Below are positions 47,959-58,033 of a stretch of 64,000 bases of DNA, piece after piece. The DNA comes from Cristatella mucedo (lineage: Eukaryota; Bryozoa; Phylactolaemata; Cristatellidae). The position numbers were made by a program, and so were the translations under genes. The notes below the pieces were generated by a model. That model searched no databases. It was given only the letters and a program-made list of their open reading frames with translations, and was not told the DNA's origin. The DNA lies in NCBI GenBank assembly GCA_009760855.2, contig WPIO01000158.1:684501-748500 (forward strand), written 5' to 3'. The stretch's first letter is position 1. Each line of letters begins with the position of its first letter.

Positions 47959-48580
47959 TTTGGGCAAAACTCCGCAGCTAGGCTTGTCTGCCGTAAGCGT
48001 CGCAGTTGCCATATAACATCATTTCTTGGTCACCTGCACTGCTCCGAGTCAAGAAACGCATCGACTTCAAGGTTCTGTCACTCACTTTAGGTCCCTTCAT
48101 TCTTTGGCTCCAACCTATCTATCAGATCTACTCCCCTACCAGGCTAAGCTTAGCACCACCTACTTTTCGGAATCTGGTCGTTTATCAATACCTTGTACGA
48201 ACCTCAAATCCTTTTTGGAGACCGGGCCTTTAGTTCGTATGCTCCCAAAGTCTGGAACTCACTTCCGACTGGCGTCAAGACATCCCCTGACTTGACCACA
48301 TTAAAAAACTAAAGACGCATATATTACAGCATTTAGTGGGTTCATGTGATTCGTCTTTGGTGTGCTTGTGCGTGCTGACACTGTGCATGCTGCTACTAAC
48401 CATATTTGCATGATCGTAATGACCATGTGCATGACACCTTTAGCTATGCAATGCTTGTTGCCATTGAGTATACTACCACTAACCATTCGATCGTGCTTGC
48501 TTTGCAGCAAATGTGGAGTGCCTAGAAAGAGACTGAGTTCGCTTGGGGTATTATAACAATGTCTCATTATTATTATTCAC
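47955..48580 (+). mobile_element. LINE family 1 3' end
   Basis: Starts TTTGGGCAAAACTCCGCAGC and follows the same order as 14240-14828 down to GTGCCTAGAAAGAGACTGAG and an ATT tail. Frameshifted. Confidence 0.83.
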
Positions 48581-49675
48581 TACCTATCGTGTTGTCGATT
48601 GATCTTCTGGTGTGCGAGTGCTTACACATTTAATCCTGTAAAACTATAGCGATAAGGATGGGATTCGGACTAAGAGTGAAATACGGCAGGATCTGGTATG
48701 AGAGATCCACCAGCGTCCTGGAAGCAGACGTACCCAATAATAATAGTTACACATTTTCTAAACCCTAAACCCAGAGCACTCAATCTCATAAGCCAGCTGC
48801 CGTGCATCTCACTTAAGGCTATACAATGAGGCACGGACTTCATTGTAAATGTAAAAGTTGGATTCGGGGTGGCACGCATTTCGTACATCAACTTAAGCTC
48901 ACCCATAATGCTTTGTAAGTGAAATGACAGTTGGCTGAATGGTTAAGAAAATAACATTAAGAGTTAGAAACAAATGTTTAGCGAGGCTAAAAAGCTTTCC
49001 CGAGCTGATTTTGAAATCACGGCATTGCTCTTGATGAACGCTTTCTCAATGTCCAGGTTCAGCCCCGTTCCAAAATCCTGGCTACAGGCAGCATGACCCA
49101 AACGTGAGACCAAAGTGAGATCAAAAGAACGCCCCAGTCAACGCATCCTCCACAGACTCTAGCTTAGTCGACCGATTGAGCTCAGTCGATCCAGCGTGAG
49201 TTCATGCACTGCAGAAGTAGGAATAATTGACTGTGAATGAAAGCTACTTTCTTGGTGCCAAGTTAGCTCACGGTCAAAATGTTTTGTGATCAGCTCTCTG
49301 CAAAATCTTGAAAAACATTCTTATCGACCAATACTTTTTCAATTTCACGACAGCGGCTACCGAGAAGGTCGTTGATCCCGCAGAACAATAGTACCCATTT
49401 ATGTGCAATTAGTGCGAGTAGCCTTTCGATTATTTTGATCTTATACTTAAACGTGGCCCACACTTTACCATTTATCTAGCGCTATTTTCTCAAAACGTCC
49501 TTTTTGTCAACTCTGGTGCATAGATTTACGGCGCACCGACCTTGTCCTTAAGAGCCCCCTATGGGCAACAGCCATTGTTGACTGGCTCCACGCGGCTGGT
49601 TCCGCACTTGACATTATTTCAAAGTTTGCCTGTAAGTCTATACACAAGTATGAATTCGCGTGCACCAGTCATAAC
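48581..49675. other. no gene recognised
   Basis: No domain. A short string near 49015-49045 resembles the segment at 8595-8640 on the minus strand. Confidence 0.4.
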
Positions 49676-49925
49676 TCAAACCGAGTGGCGGAGCTAAAGA
49701 GGGGTAGGGGACATTTGCCGCTCCCCCTACAGCGGGGCAGTGACCTGGGCCGGCCCCTATTCCTACGTCCACTAAGCGCCGCCAATGACGGAATTATATC
49801 GTAGTTCCACTCAATGAGCAACCGCTGAGTTTGTGTCAAATAAAAACTACAATTTTGTGCAATAGGTTTTCAATAAATTGCGGATCTAGCAGGTTTTGCC
49901 CCACTACGTGAAAACCTCGTGTATA
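49676..49925 (+). repeat. GGAGCC-type repeat, second copy
   Basis: GTGGCGGAGCTAAAGAGGGG, CATTTGCCGCTCCCCCTAC, GGGGCAGTGACCTGGGCC, ATGAGCAACCGCTGAG and GTGTCAAATAAAA parallel 22830-23060. Confidence 0.55.
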
Positions 49926-49937
49926 TAAAATAAATAC

Positions 49938-50107
49938 TAGCTGATTTAACAGCCTCTTTTTGTAGCGATAGAAAAGCCTATAAGGCTATCACCGCCGCTT
50001 GCAGCGGCAATAAAAGATCACCCACCGAAGGATTCGAACCTACGACAATGGGACCACGGTCGTGAAAGGCAATCAATCACCTTACCTAGCGTGCCATCAC
50101 GGCTCAC
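49938..50107 (-). mobile_element. SINE-A, near full length
   Basis: On the minus strand: GTGAGCCGTGATGGCACGCT, TAGGTAAGGTGATTGATTGC, GTAGGTTCGAATCC, GCCGCTGCAAGCGGCGGTGA and GAGGCTGTTAAATCAGCTA. Head, body and tail are all present. Confidence 0.87.
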
Positions 50108-50504
50108 CATGATGTTGATCTTGTCTGTTGGGTATCAAATCCTACGTGGCATTGGCGCATGCTGAGTTAGAGGCCAAATACCAGAGGCCAGTAAACCGCT
50201 CACGCAGTATCGAAGCGTGGTTTGTGTAGGATCAGCCTGTGAATCGGCCAGCAGCATGCTGAAGACGTAATTCGAAGAAGAACTGCCGAAGAAGAACTGC
50301 AAAAGAAGAACTGCCCAAGATCAAACTGACTGGATGTGCTAAGTGACCGTAGTTGTTTATTCTGTTCTTATAGCGCGGATTTCTGTTTAACTCGCCAGAC
50401 TAACAATGAATATGTCAAGTACCCGAGCTTGCAGTCGGATTTATATGGAACAATACCCCAGATGAACGTCATAATGCTAGAAAAAAGGGACTTCGTCACA
50501 CCGT
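50108..50504. other. no gene; small GAAGAAGAACTGC repeat
   Basis: GAAGAAGAACTGCC/A is repeated three times at 50273-50312. Nothing else is identifiable. Confidence 0.5.
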
Positions 50505-50565
50505 CGCCATTTATAATAATATAAGAATAATAACAATGTACTTGATAAAGCGCCCTCAGGGAACT

Positions 50566-50626
<61 letters not shown>

Positions 50627-50960
50627 GGCGCTTTACATTTGCTGCAAAGGGAAATGAAATTGAATGGTGAGTAATATCATGCTTGGTAAACAAAAAAATG
50701 AATAACATGGTTAGGGGTGACATGCACAGGGTCAGCATGCAAATGTGGTTAGTGGCAGCATGCACAGTGTCAGCACGCATAAGCACACGAAGGACGAATC
50801 ACAGGGACCCACGAAATACTGTCCTAAATAGGTAGTGTTTTTAAGTTCTTTTTAAATGTGGTCAGGTCAGAGGATGTTTTGACGCAGGTCGGGAGGGAGT
50901 TCCAGGCTTTGAGAGCATACGAACTAAATGCACGGTCTCCAAAGGATTTGAGGTTTGATT
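50505..50960 (-). mobile_element. LINE family 1 3' end with expanded (TC)n in its hairpin
   Basis: The terminal hairpin GCGCCCTCAGGGAACTCAATC is interrupted by 57 bases of TC (50569-50625) before TAGGCGCTTTACATTTGC. The rest of the 3' UTR and the reverse transcriptase end (to about 50960) follow normally and match the copy at 1157-1540 well. Confidence 0.88.
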
Positions 50961-51447
50961 AATTAGAGTTGAATGCACGCTATCGATATCCGTAGCCCGA
51001 CTCATGTCGACTGAACCATTTCGACAGAACTAATGGAATTTTTAACAAAGAATACCGTACTTCCTTCGTAATTGGACAATGCGAAGCTGGTGATCTAGAC
51101 GATGCAATAGCTGCGTCGAATACTTGTGGTGCTCATTCTGAGCGCTAAAATTTTGGATTTGATAAATGATCAGTAGAAATGGTTCTTTTTCAGCATATTT
51201 AAAATACTCAGACAGAGATGCAGGTCTCTATGGTTGCTTTATACATTTTTTGTTCTTGTTATTGTTTAAAGCTGTGAGAATGATTACGACGGTGTGGGTG
51301 AGGATCACGAAAGGATAGTCGATCTAACGATCGCCGTTGCGATGGTGCTACGAAATTACTTCAATACATTTGTCGACTGGATTCATGCATTATTAAAAAG
51401 TAAAAGTTAGCCGATTCAACGGCCTAATTCATGTCTCTACTAATTAA
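50961..51447. other. no gene; LINE tail scrap near 51190
   Basis: AAAATACTCAGACAGAGATGCAGG at about 51203 may be an eroded family 1 terminal segment. No gene-like frame. Confidence 0.35.
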
Positions 51448-51550
51448 AGCGAGAAAATTCGTCGCGCAGCAAGACGGCACACTTTCATCAAGTGGAAAGA
51501 TGGCGCAGCGTTGTCTTCCATGACGGAACTACTATGATTCACCGAAGCTA
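51448..51550 (-). repeat. unnamed repeat, inverted copy of 36640-36765
   Basis: GCAAGACGGCACACTTTCATC, AAGATGGCGCAGCGTTGTC and TTCCATGACGGAACTACTAT match the reverse complement of the earlier copy. Confidence 0.55.
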
Positions 51551-51589
51551 GTCCGCAGGCAGTGAGTGAGGCAGGCAGTGAGCTGCACG

Positions 51590-51941
51590 TAGCAGCTGAA
51601 GAGCCTTGACGGCTCGCACTCCCGCTTGCAGTTTTGTGTTCGCAAGTGGCTTCTGCTGCTGTAATTAGCGAAGCGCCTTGACACCAACGTCTATGCCTTA
51701 ACTGTGGCCAATAGTTGAACTATTGATGCAGCAAAGCGTCAGGCCGGCCACTAATGCATGTTATATTTCTTGTCGTCTGCCGTGATTCATCGAGCTCTCG
51801 TCGTTTACCGCTCACGTCTGTCCGCTATGTCTCCGTGAGACTCCTGCAAGAACAGGCGCCCCGCTGGAGCCACTGTAATACAACATGGCAAAGTAGAATT
51901 GCCTGCTGCGTGACTCGAACCCAAGACCTGAGTCGTGAATG
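51590..51941 (-). mobile_element. SINE-A interrupted by a solo LTR
   Basis: GCAGCTGAAGAGCCTTGACG...CCCGCTTGCAG (51590-51634) and GGCAAAGTAGAATTGCCTGC...TCGAACCCAAGACCTGAGTC (51887-51935) are the two halves of one minus-strand SINE-A body and head. They are separated by the LTR at 51635-51885. Confidence 0.7.
51635..51885 (+). mobile_element. solo LTR, plus orientation
   Basis: About 251 bases related to the two LTRs at 51942 and 53437 but in the opposite orientation. It ends AATACAACA, and GCTAATTACAGCAGCAG, GCGAAGCGCCTTGACACC and GTCTCCGTGAGACTCC-type blocks are shared. No internal region is attached, so it is a solo LTR or fragment, inserted in a SINE-A. Confidence 0.72.
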
Positions 51942-53714
51942 TGTTGTATTACAGTGGCTCCAGCGGCGGCTGTTCTTGCAGGAGTCTCACGGAGACACAT
52001 CGGGCGAACTCAAACGGTAAACGAGACTCCCTTTATTACTCTCAACGCGCACAAACCAATCACAGCAGACGGTACGAAATTTAACGTACATTAGTGGCAC
52101 GAGGCTTCGCTGCGTCAATGGCTTAGCTATTGGCCACCGGTGGGGATTGGCCACCGGTGGGGCATGCACATCAGTGTCAAGACGTTTCGCTAATTCCAAC
52201 AGCAGAAGCAGCAGGCGCACACAGCACCCCTTTCCCAAATAGAAAATATATTTCATAGTCCACTAGTCTGGCTGGGAAGGGGGCGGCCCTCTCGACTGGA
52301 AAGTTGTGTAGCCATTGGCTCCCCTAGCTCGCCTCGACTGTCTGCTCAGGCGGTGCCCAGCGAAAAGTTGTTTCGAAAATTCCAGCGAAATGTCGTTCGG
52401 GCTCTTTCAGGATATCAGTTTGCACATTGATTGAAGAGTTCCAACCCGCTTAACAGGGGTGCAGGCACGTGACAGCCACTCGCCGGAGGCACACCTCAGT
52501 TCTGCCCCTCGCGAGCAGCTTGTCATTGATGTTTTCCACCTTTAGGCAAAGCTGAGACACCGCTCCCACTGTCAGGCGGTTCCCGCAGGCCACATCCGTG
52601 CGAGCCCCGATGGCCGGTCCCGCCCTGCGAAAAACGCTCCGGCTCATTATCGTGGCCTCGTCGTTCTCGGAGTTCCGCTTCGCAGAGTCGATCTCGAGGT
52701 TGCGCTGCTCTTCGCTCTTCACTTAGATGCTCGCTTGGATGCTCTCCGCCGCTAAGACGCTCTCGCTGCTGCGCTTCGCCGCCGAGACGTCGCTTACTCG
52801 GGCCGCCTGCACCTTTTCGCAGGCGGCTATCGCCTCGCTGCTGACCACTACCATCTCGCCTCTGGAAGCCGTCACATGCTGCCATCATTCGTCTCCGGCT
52901 GCTGCCGCTGCGAACTTACTTTGTTCTGGCTCTCTTCGGCTGTTGTGGCTACTATTTTGGAAGCGGTCCCATACCCACTTCCTCCACTTGTATTGCATTC
53001 CGCTCGTCTGTCTGGCTCTTGTGAGCAGTTGACGGTGGGACGAAGATGGCTCGTCGCCTATCTTTGTCCCGGTCTCAGCTCCGGCCAGCTGCTCCTGCTC
53101 CTGCTCCAGCCGAAACCTCCCGACCTCAAGCTTGGCCACGTCAACCACGAAAAGATCAGAACTAACTAATTTCGCAGCTTGTAGTAATCTTGCTTTACGT
53201 CGGCCGGTTGATAACCCCAACCGTGTATCGCGTTATCGCCCAAACACAATGGCACAATCTGCTTTAACGGCATCGCCATCTTTAGGCTTGCTACAGCCTT
53301 CTCAAGCGTTAGAAGCCATAGCATCAAGTGCGCTGCTCCGCAGTTAAACATTTCGTACCTCAGTATAGGTGTTCCATCAAGACCGTAGAAAGCGTGGTAC
53401 TCTTTTCGGCACAAGTAAACCATTCTCTGTTAAAGTTGTTGTGTAACCGTGGCTCCGGCGGCGGCTGTTCTTGTGGAGTCTCGCGGAGACCAGCGGGCGA
53501 ACGTGCATGGTAAACAAGACTCTTCCTTTATTGCTCTCAATGCTTACATATATGAGAGCTCAATCAATCGCAGCAAATGACACACAATATAGCATGCATT
53601 ACTGGCCTGGCGCTGCGCTGCGTCAATTGCTTAACTATTGGCCCCAGGTGAGGCATTTACAGTGTCAGGGCGCTTCGCTAATTACAACAGTAGAAGCCGC
53701 AGGCGCGCGCAACA
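51942..53714 (-). mobile_element. non-autonomous LTR retrotransposon, minus strand
   Basis: Two direct repeats, 51942-52226 (3' LTR) and 53437-53714 (5' LTR), flank a 1.2-kb interior. On the minus strand the LTR starts TGTTG (TGCTG in the 3' copy), carries CAATAAAGG as a polyadenylation signal and ends CAACA. Immediately before the 3' LTR is a polypurine tract GGGAAAGGGG (52227-52236). AATG flanks both sides (51938-51941, 53715-53718), a plausible 4-bp target duplication. The interior has no recognisable gag, protease, RT or integrase. It shows shifting minus-strand frames rich in Glu, Gln, Ala and Ser (for example LEVGRFRLEQEQEQLAGAET). No standard primer binding site directly follows the 5' LTR. 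The LTRs are clearly diverged, so the copy is old. Confidence 0.62.
52226..53436 (-). other. interior of the LTR element, unidentified coding-like sequence
   Basis: The first minus-strand ATG frame (53423-53166) starts MVYLCRKEYHAFYGLDGTPI. Later segments read VRFRL-type coiled-coil-prone sequence, then EEQRNLEIDSAKRNSENDEA and VGAVSQLCLKVENINDKLLA (52720-52510). These lie in different frames. It may be a decayed gag, or host coding sequence captured by the element. I cannot decide. Confidence 0.35.
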
Positions 53715-53718
53715 AATG

Positions 53719-54540
53719 TGCAAATGTGAACACGTAGCTTGAAATGTTTGTGGCCAATTACTTTAATATTGGTCAGCACTAGCTGGTTGATCTAATTCAG
53801 GGATTGCCATTGTTAGTGCGGAGCCACTTTCCTTAGCTCTGCTGTTTCATTTTGGCACAGAGTACGAGTTGGGTACTTTCGCCGCCGTATTCCTCAAATT
53901 GCATGAGCATGCACAGAATAAGGCAAGTATTATTGGGCTTCAACTTTCTCTAATATTCTAAAGTATGCATAAATATAAGAACTTTAGATTCAGAGGAAAT
54001 TGGAGTTTCCATCCCGAATGAACTTACGTAAATTAGCGTAATCTCCCAAAAACTGCACGTTGTCTTCAATTTACTTCTGAAAAGATTACTACGTCAAATC
54101 CAAGCTTTCGGAAGCGGCCACACGTTCGTCGTCTCGTACCTGTACTCACCTTGTTAACAAAATGCAATATATAAATAGTGAGAAAAATTGCCTGGATGTA
54201 TTTAAATTTAAAAGTTCGTATGGAATTACTGGTATAATAAAGTAGTCTTATTCATCCGAGAGCTTGAAGAATTGTCAAATAGTAGTGATGCGGATATGTT
54301 GGAGATCAAATGCATAACTAGGCCTAATTCGGTTGGGCAAAAAGGTTCAACAAACAGTCATTTCCAATATAAGTCTCTCTTGCATCAATGTTTCAAAGAA
54401 AAGTTTAAAATCCGCATATTATTAACCCACTCCACGCCGGCGTCAGACAGCGGTATAGCCGCGGAGGCTAGACCTCCTGTGTGAGGAGATAACTTCAAGG
54501 CACGAGACTGACCTGTTTCCGGGCTCGCCGCCCTTCGCCT
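53719..54540. other. upstream flank of GLMP, nothing recognised
   Basis: No TATA box at an obvious spacing, no other gene, no known repeat. GC content rises toward the start codon. Confidence 0.4.
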
Positions 54541-54542
54541 TG

Positions 54543-54550
54543 GTCACATG
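54543..54550 (+). promoter_or_regulatory. E-box GTCACATG, MiT/TFE-like
   Basis: GTCACATG lies 30 bases before the GLMP start codon. MITF/TFEB-family factors, which drive lysosomal genes, bind CACGTG and CACATG cores with a flanking T. Function here is inference. Confidence 0.4.
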
Positions 54551-54560
54551 CAGACTTCCA

Positions 54561-54570
54561 GTCACATGAT
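54561..54570 (+). promoter_or_regulatory. E-box GTCACATGAT, M-box/CLEAR-like
   Basis: Contains TCACATGA, a full match to the M-box type core, 18 bases after the first box and 10 bases before the ATG. The pair is consistent with control by the lysosome-biogenesis (TFEB/MITF) programme. The transcription start is unknown, so the boxes could lie in the 5' UTR. Confidence 0.45.
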
Positions 54571-54579
54571 GTGAACGCT

Positions 54580-54672
54580 ATGGCGATCCTCAGTGGCTAT
54601 GGGTTGTTGCTGCTGGCGCTCGCCTATCCATGTCTTTCGCTGACAGACTTTCAGAAGAGTTTCACGCGAAAG
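54580..54672 (+). CDS. GLMP: GLMP exon 1: start codon and signal peptide
   Basis: ATG opens a 31-codon exon reading MAILSGYGLLLLALAYPCLS then LTDFQKSFTRK, and ends at AAG|GTCTGC. The Leu-rich core at residues 8-16 is a typical signal peptide, with cleavage likely after Ser20 or nearby. The exon ends in phase 0. Joined to exon 2 it gives TRKVSAPVV, which resembles the mature N-terminus of vertebrate GLMP, where a basic residue and a VS-containing strand follow the signal. GLMP is a type I lysosomal membrane glycoprotein; in mammals it stabilises the lysosomal transporter MFSD1. The start was chosen for the hydrophobic leader, the phase match and the adjacent E-boxes; no transcript is available. 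Confidence 0.75.
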
Positions 54673-55288
54673 GTCTGCGACGCTTAGCACGTGCGGCCTG
54701 CTAGCAACTGAGGCTACCAAAGCAACTAAGCGTGGCTAGCTAGCCTTGTTTGTACCGGGGTTTTGTCGACTACGCTCGCTTGGGGGTGAGGGGTGGTGGT
54801 GGTGGTGGTGGTGGGGGTGGGGGTTACTGGCGCATTTGCACGTATGGCCTATTGATCCCGTGATGTTGATCCTGTCATCCAGTTTGCCTACGCGAGTGAT
54901 AGTTTTTATATTTCCTGGCTCCCACCCTAATGAGAAGCGATTGTGACGAAAGACTAGGTCTCTGCTTGCGGGGAAACTAGCCCGAAGAGCCTCTTCGTAG
55001 TGTCAGGATTCTTAGCATCCGACGTAGCGACTGATAATCACCCGATGTTGATGCAGCCAATCGTCGCAGTGCAGACTGAGCAAGAAGCTTTTAAAGTGGC
55101 CGTGAGCTTGCATGATTGACGTCGGCTTCTGGTGTTGCTTCGATCGAGCTACGTGTCCATTGCAGAGGGCAATCACGAGCACCCCAGCACGGTTTGTGTT
55201 GTGCCTTTGATCGTCATTATAATTACCATATATGTACTCGGTATCCTGCTGTTTTTCCTTGCCGTGCTAGACGTCGTCGTGCGTTAGT

Positions 55289-55738
55289 TTGGGCTGCACG
55301 CCACTTGCATGTATCCTGTTCGCAGTATTCCTGTGTTTGCTGTCTTTCGGCCTGATCTCTGGGGTTTTGATGGGCCTCCGCAGGCACAGCTTTGATTTAT
55401 CTTTTAATTTTCGATTCGTCATGAAAAATTGTCGGCATGTATTTATGCCCCCACCGGTTCTGGCCTGTGTTCACATCAGAATGAGTCTCGATATCTGCTC
55501 GTGTTGTGCAGTGCCTGCCCAGTGCAGGCTGAGAGAGTGTATGCTGGGCACTGGCTCTGAGCAATGGTTTCTCTGTGCTAAATGCCACCGAGGCTGGCAG
55601 AGTGCTGGCCCTTTGCTGCACAGCTGCAACTACGTATGTCTGTACTGTCATTGCATGCGCCGCGACAAAGCCTGCTCCTATAGGGTGCTCTCCTTTGTAG
55701 TGTTAAAAGGAGTGGCAGATGGGGACCTGAGGAATTAG
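55289..55738 (+). other. Cys-rich open frame inside intron 1, unassigned
   Basis: A 149-codon frame (first codon not ATG) contains ICSCCAVPAQCRLREC and QWFLCAKCHRGW followed by CNYVCLYCHCMRRDKAC. The CxxC, W and CxxC spacing recalls PHD-like fingers found at the N-terminus of some LINE proteins. The match is loose and the neighbouring frame is also open, so this is at best a decayed transposon piece. Confidence 0.2.
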
Positions 55739-56339
55739 TGTGGCAAACTCTGTAATGAATGGAAAATCCACCAAGTTGCCTTGGTGTGTCACTCTCCTGT
55801 TGTGCCCAGCCAGCTACTGAAGCGCGTTTCTAATGTACAAGTGGAGCAGAGCAGTTGGTGGCACTTGAGAATGCCGAGGGCCGGCAGGTCAAGATATGAC
55901 TAGCCGTCTGCTGAATACACCCGCTGCAATGAGGGGGCTCTATCGCGATCGTCTTGTAGTCCACTTGCTGTGAGGGCTCGAGCTATGCTGCTGGCTGTCA
56001 CTCTTTTTAGCTGCTAGCTGCCGACACCTCAAGAGTGTCGGCTTTGCATCAAAAAGCGTTACCACCTCCTTGCCCTCGTCCTTGGCTGGTTTGAGTCCGA
56101 GTGTGGTGGCTACTGATAGGACCACCGCCGGGTGGCGCTGTGCTAGCAGCTGGGATCGGGGTGGCGACGTTCGGTGGCAGAGCACTGGCGAGGCTCGTGG
56201 AGAGTTGGCCATCATTGCTGCTTGGTCGACTTGGGTTTGGCACTCTGGCGACACGATTCATCTTGCCTGTCGAAATGTGTGAGACTTGGTATGACTCTTG
56301 CCTCTGGTCATGGAGATTGTGCATGGCTCTTTTTCCTTT

Positions 56340-56420
56340 GCACCAAATGTAAAAGATGCCTAGAAAGAGATTGAGTTATCTGAGGGCGCTATATCAAATG
56401 CATTATTATTATTATTTCCG
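56340..56420 (+). mobile_element. LINE family 1 terminal hairpin and tail
   Basis: CACCAAATGTAAAAGATGCC, TAGAAAGAGATTGAG, GAGGGCGCTATATCAAATGC and an ATT tail, inside GLMP intron 1. Confidence 0.78.
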
Positions 56421-56845
56421 GAGACAACACAACCTGATCTTTCTTTGTGGTGCTGAGATTTTTCGTGCAACATTGAGTGCTATGTGACTTGCACGACAAG
56501 TTGAGGACTATCTGAAGCAGGAAGCTAAGCATAAGCTTCCGGCTGACGGTTTAACTATTTTCTCTGCTTTATCAACTCCAAAATATGCTGCTGCAGACAA
56601 TCTTCCAGATAGAGCTGCAGGGATTCGTAGACATTTACTGCCACCAGATTTCAGATTATTTTAAGCTCGTTCATATCCCACGTGTTGTTCTGTCGCTGTT
56701 GTACTTCCTGTATAGTCGCCCAGCCTGCCACCCACTGTTCACTATGCGGCCAACCTGCTCTGCACTTTTGTGACATCGGTTGCTGTGCAACTGCGTTTTG
56801 CATTGTCATCAGCCTATCATGAGATTCTTTTCAACCTCTTTGCAG

Positions 56846-57148
56846 GTATCTGCACCTGTCGTTAATCCCGGTTGTAAGCTGCCGCAATGCACGGGTGCCA
56901 CCTTGGTGGGAAATGCTTCTAACATCGTCTACGTGAAGGCAGAAGGCCTTGAGGATGACCTGCACTATCTTTTCTCCACCATGGGCCCGCCCACGCTCAT
57001 TATCTCGAGGATGCACGTCGGCGCCGAGCTGTCCATCGACTGGAACCAGACGTTCACGCCTGGTGTTGTGCCAGCGCCCACGATACAGTACTGGCTAGGC
57101 GGCAAGCAGATTACGCCTGACCGCTCGTTCGGCATCATCTTCACCAGG
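56846..57148 (+). CDS. GLMP: GLMP exon 2: lumenal domain, first part
   Basis: Acceptor CTCTTTGCAG| and donor ACCAGG|GTGTGA bound 101 codons in phase 0. It begins VSAPVVNPGCKLPQC and continues with NASNIVYVKAEGLEDDLHYL, FSTMGPPTLII, LSIDWNQTF and RSFGIIFTR. The order (beta strand ending in a small residue, DLHY.FST.GPP, L.I.W, then the FTR end) follows vertebrate GLMP closely enough to call the family. Sequons: NAS and NQT. Two Cys in the first 15 residues may pair in the lysosomal lumen. Confidence 0.88.
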
Positions 57149-57179
57149 GTGTGATTCTGCGGCGACGCCACCGAGTGCT

Positions 57180-57235
<56 letters not shown>

Positions 57236-57387
57236 GTCTGTCTGTCTGCTTCTGTCTGAGCATTTCTGGATCCCGTTCTCTGTCTATCTGTGTTATCTTT
57301 CTGCATGGCTGCCTGCTGTCTCTTGTCCACCTGCCCCTGTTTCTCGAATGTCAATTGTCTGTGCCTCTCTCTCATTCTCTCTCTTCC

Positions 57388-57475
<88 letters not shown>

Positions 57476-57647
57476 ACCGGTTTCTGTCTTAATCTGCCTG
57501 TCATCTGTCACTACTCTCGATTACTGTCGATTGGTGTCTCATCATGTATTGGTCTCAGCCACTTATGCTCGTTCACTCACAAGCAATCTCTCTTTCTCCT
57601 TCCCATCTCTTTATGTCTCCCTCAGAGTGTGAGAGAGATAGAGTGAA

Positions 57648-57738
<91 letters not shown>

Positions 57739-57859
57739 CAAGTAGCCTGGGTAAGTGAGAGTGATTTAGCAAGCATGAGTAAGTCACTCTTGAGAAATAT
57801 TTGATTAAGTGCTTGCTGTATGCGCATCACACTCGACGTCCCCCTATGTGCATATGCAG
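57149..57859 (+). other. GLMP: GLMP intron 2 with complementary microsatellites
   Basis: A 711-base intron contains (CT)n at 57182-57229, (TC)n at 57401-57471 and (GA)n at 57652-57734. In the pre-mRNA the CU and GA tracts can pair with each other. Confidence 0.85.
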
Positions 57860-58033
57860 CTCTACGAATTCAACGACTCTCTGGATCAAGCCGACATTAC
57901 CCAGATTCCGGCAGATAAAAGCAACTGGATGGTTCACAAACTGAGCAACTTTAACTGGAGCTTTGCCAGCATGTCGGGTGACGAGGTGATACTGACGTCT
58001 ACTTTGAGTGTGAATAGCACCTTCACTTTCAAG
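57860..58033 (+). CDS. GLMP: GLMP exon 3
   Basis: Acceptor CATATGCAG| and donor TTCAAG|GTATTT bound 58 codons in phase 0. It reads LYEFNDSLDQADIT, then LSNFNWSFASMSGDEVILTS and LSVNSTFTFK. In vertebrate GLMP the FTR of the preceding exon is likewise followed by a L.EF(D/N) strand, and the block W..I/FAS matches the family's NFSW region. Sequons: NDS, NWS, NST. Confidence 0.88.

Larger units (their letters stand above)
54673..56845 (+). other. GLMP: GLMP intron 1 (2.17 kb)
   Basis: GT...TTGCAG. It holds a (GGT)n patch at 54794-54825, a Cys-rich open frame at 55289-55738 and a LINE family 1 tail at 56340-56420. Confidence 0.72.

Noticed and set aside
52727-53032. Plus-strand 101-codon frame inside the LTR element
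   Set aside because: The element's signals (polyadenylation site, polypurine tract) place the sense strand on minus; this frame is the antisense of GC-rich sequence.
51938-53718. Treating AATG as proof of a single LTR insertion
   Set aside because: A 4-base match can occur by chance and the two LTRs are clearly diverged, so it is used only as supporting evidence beside the polypurine tract.
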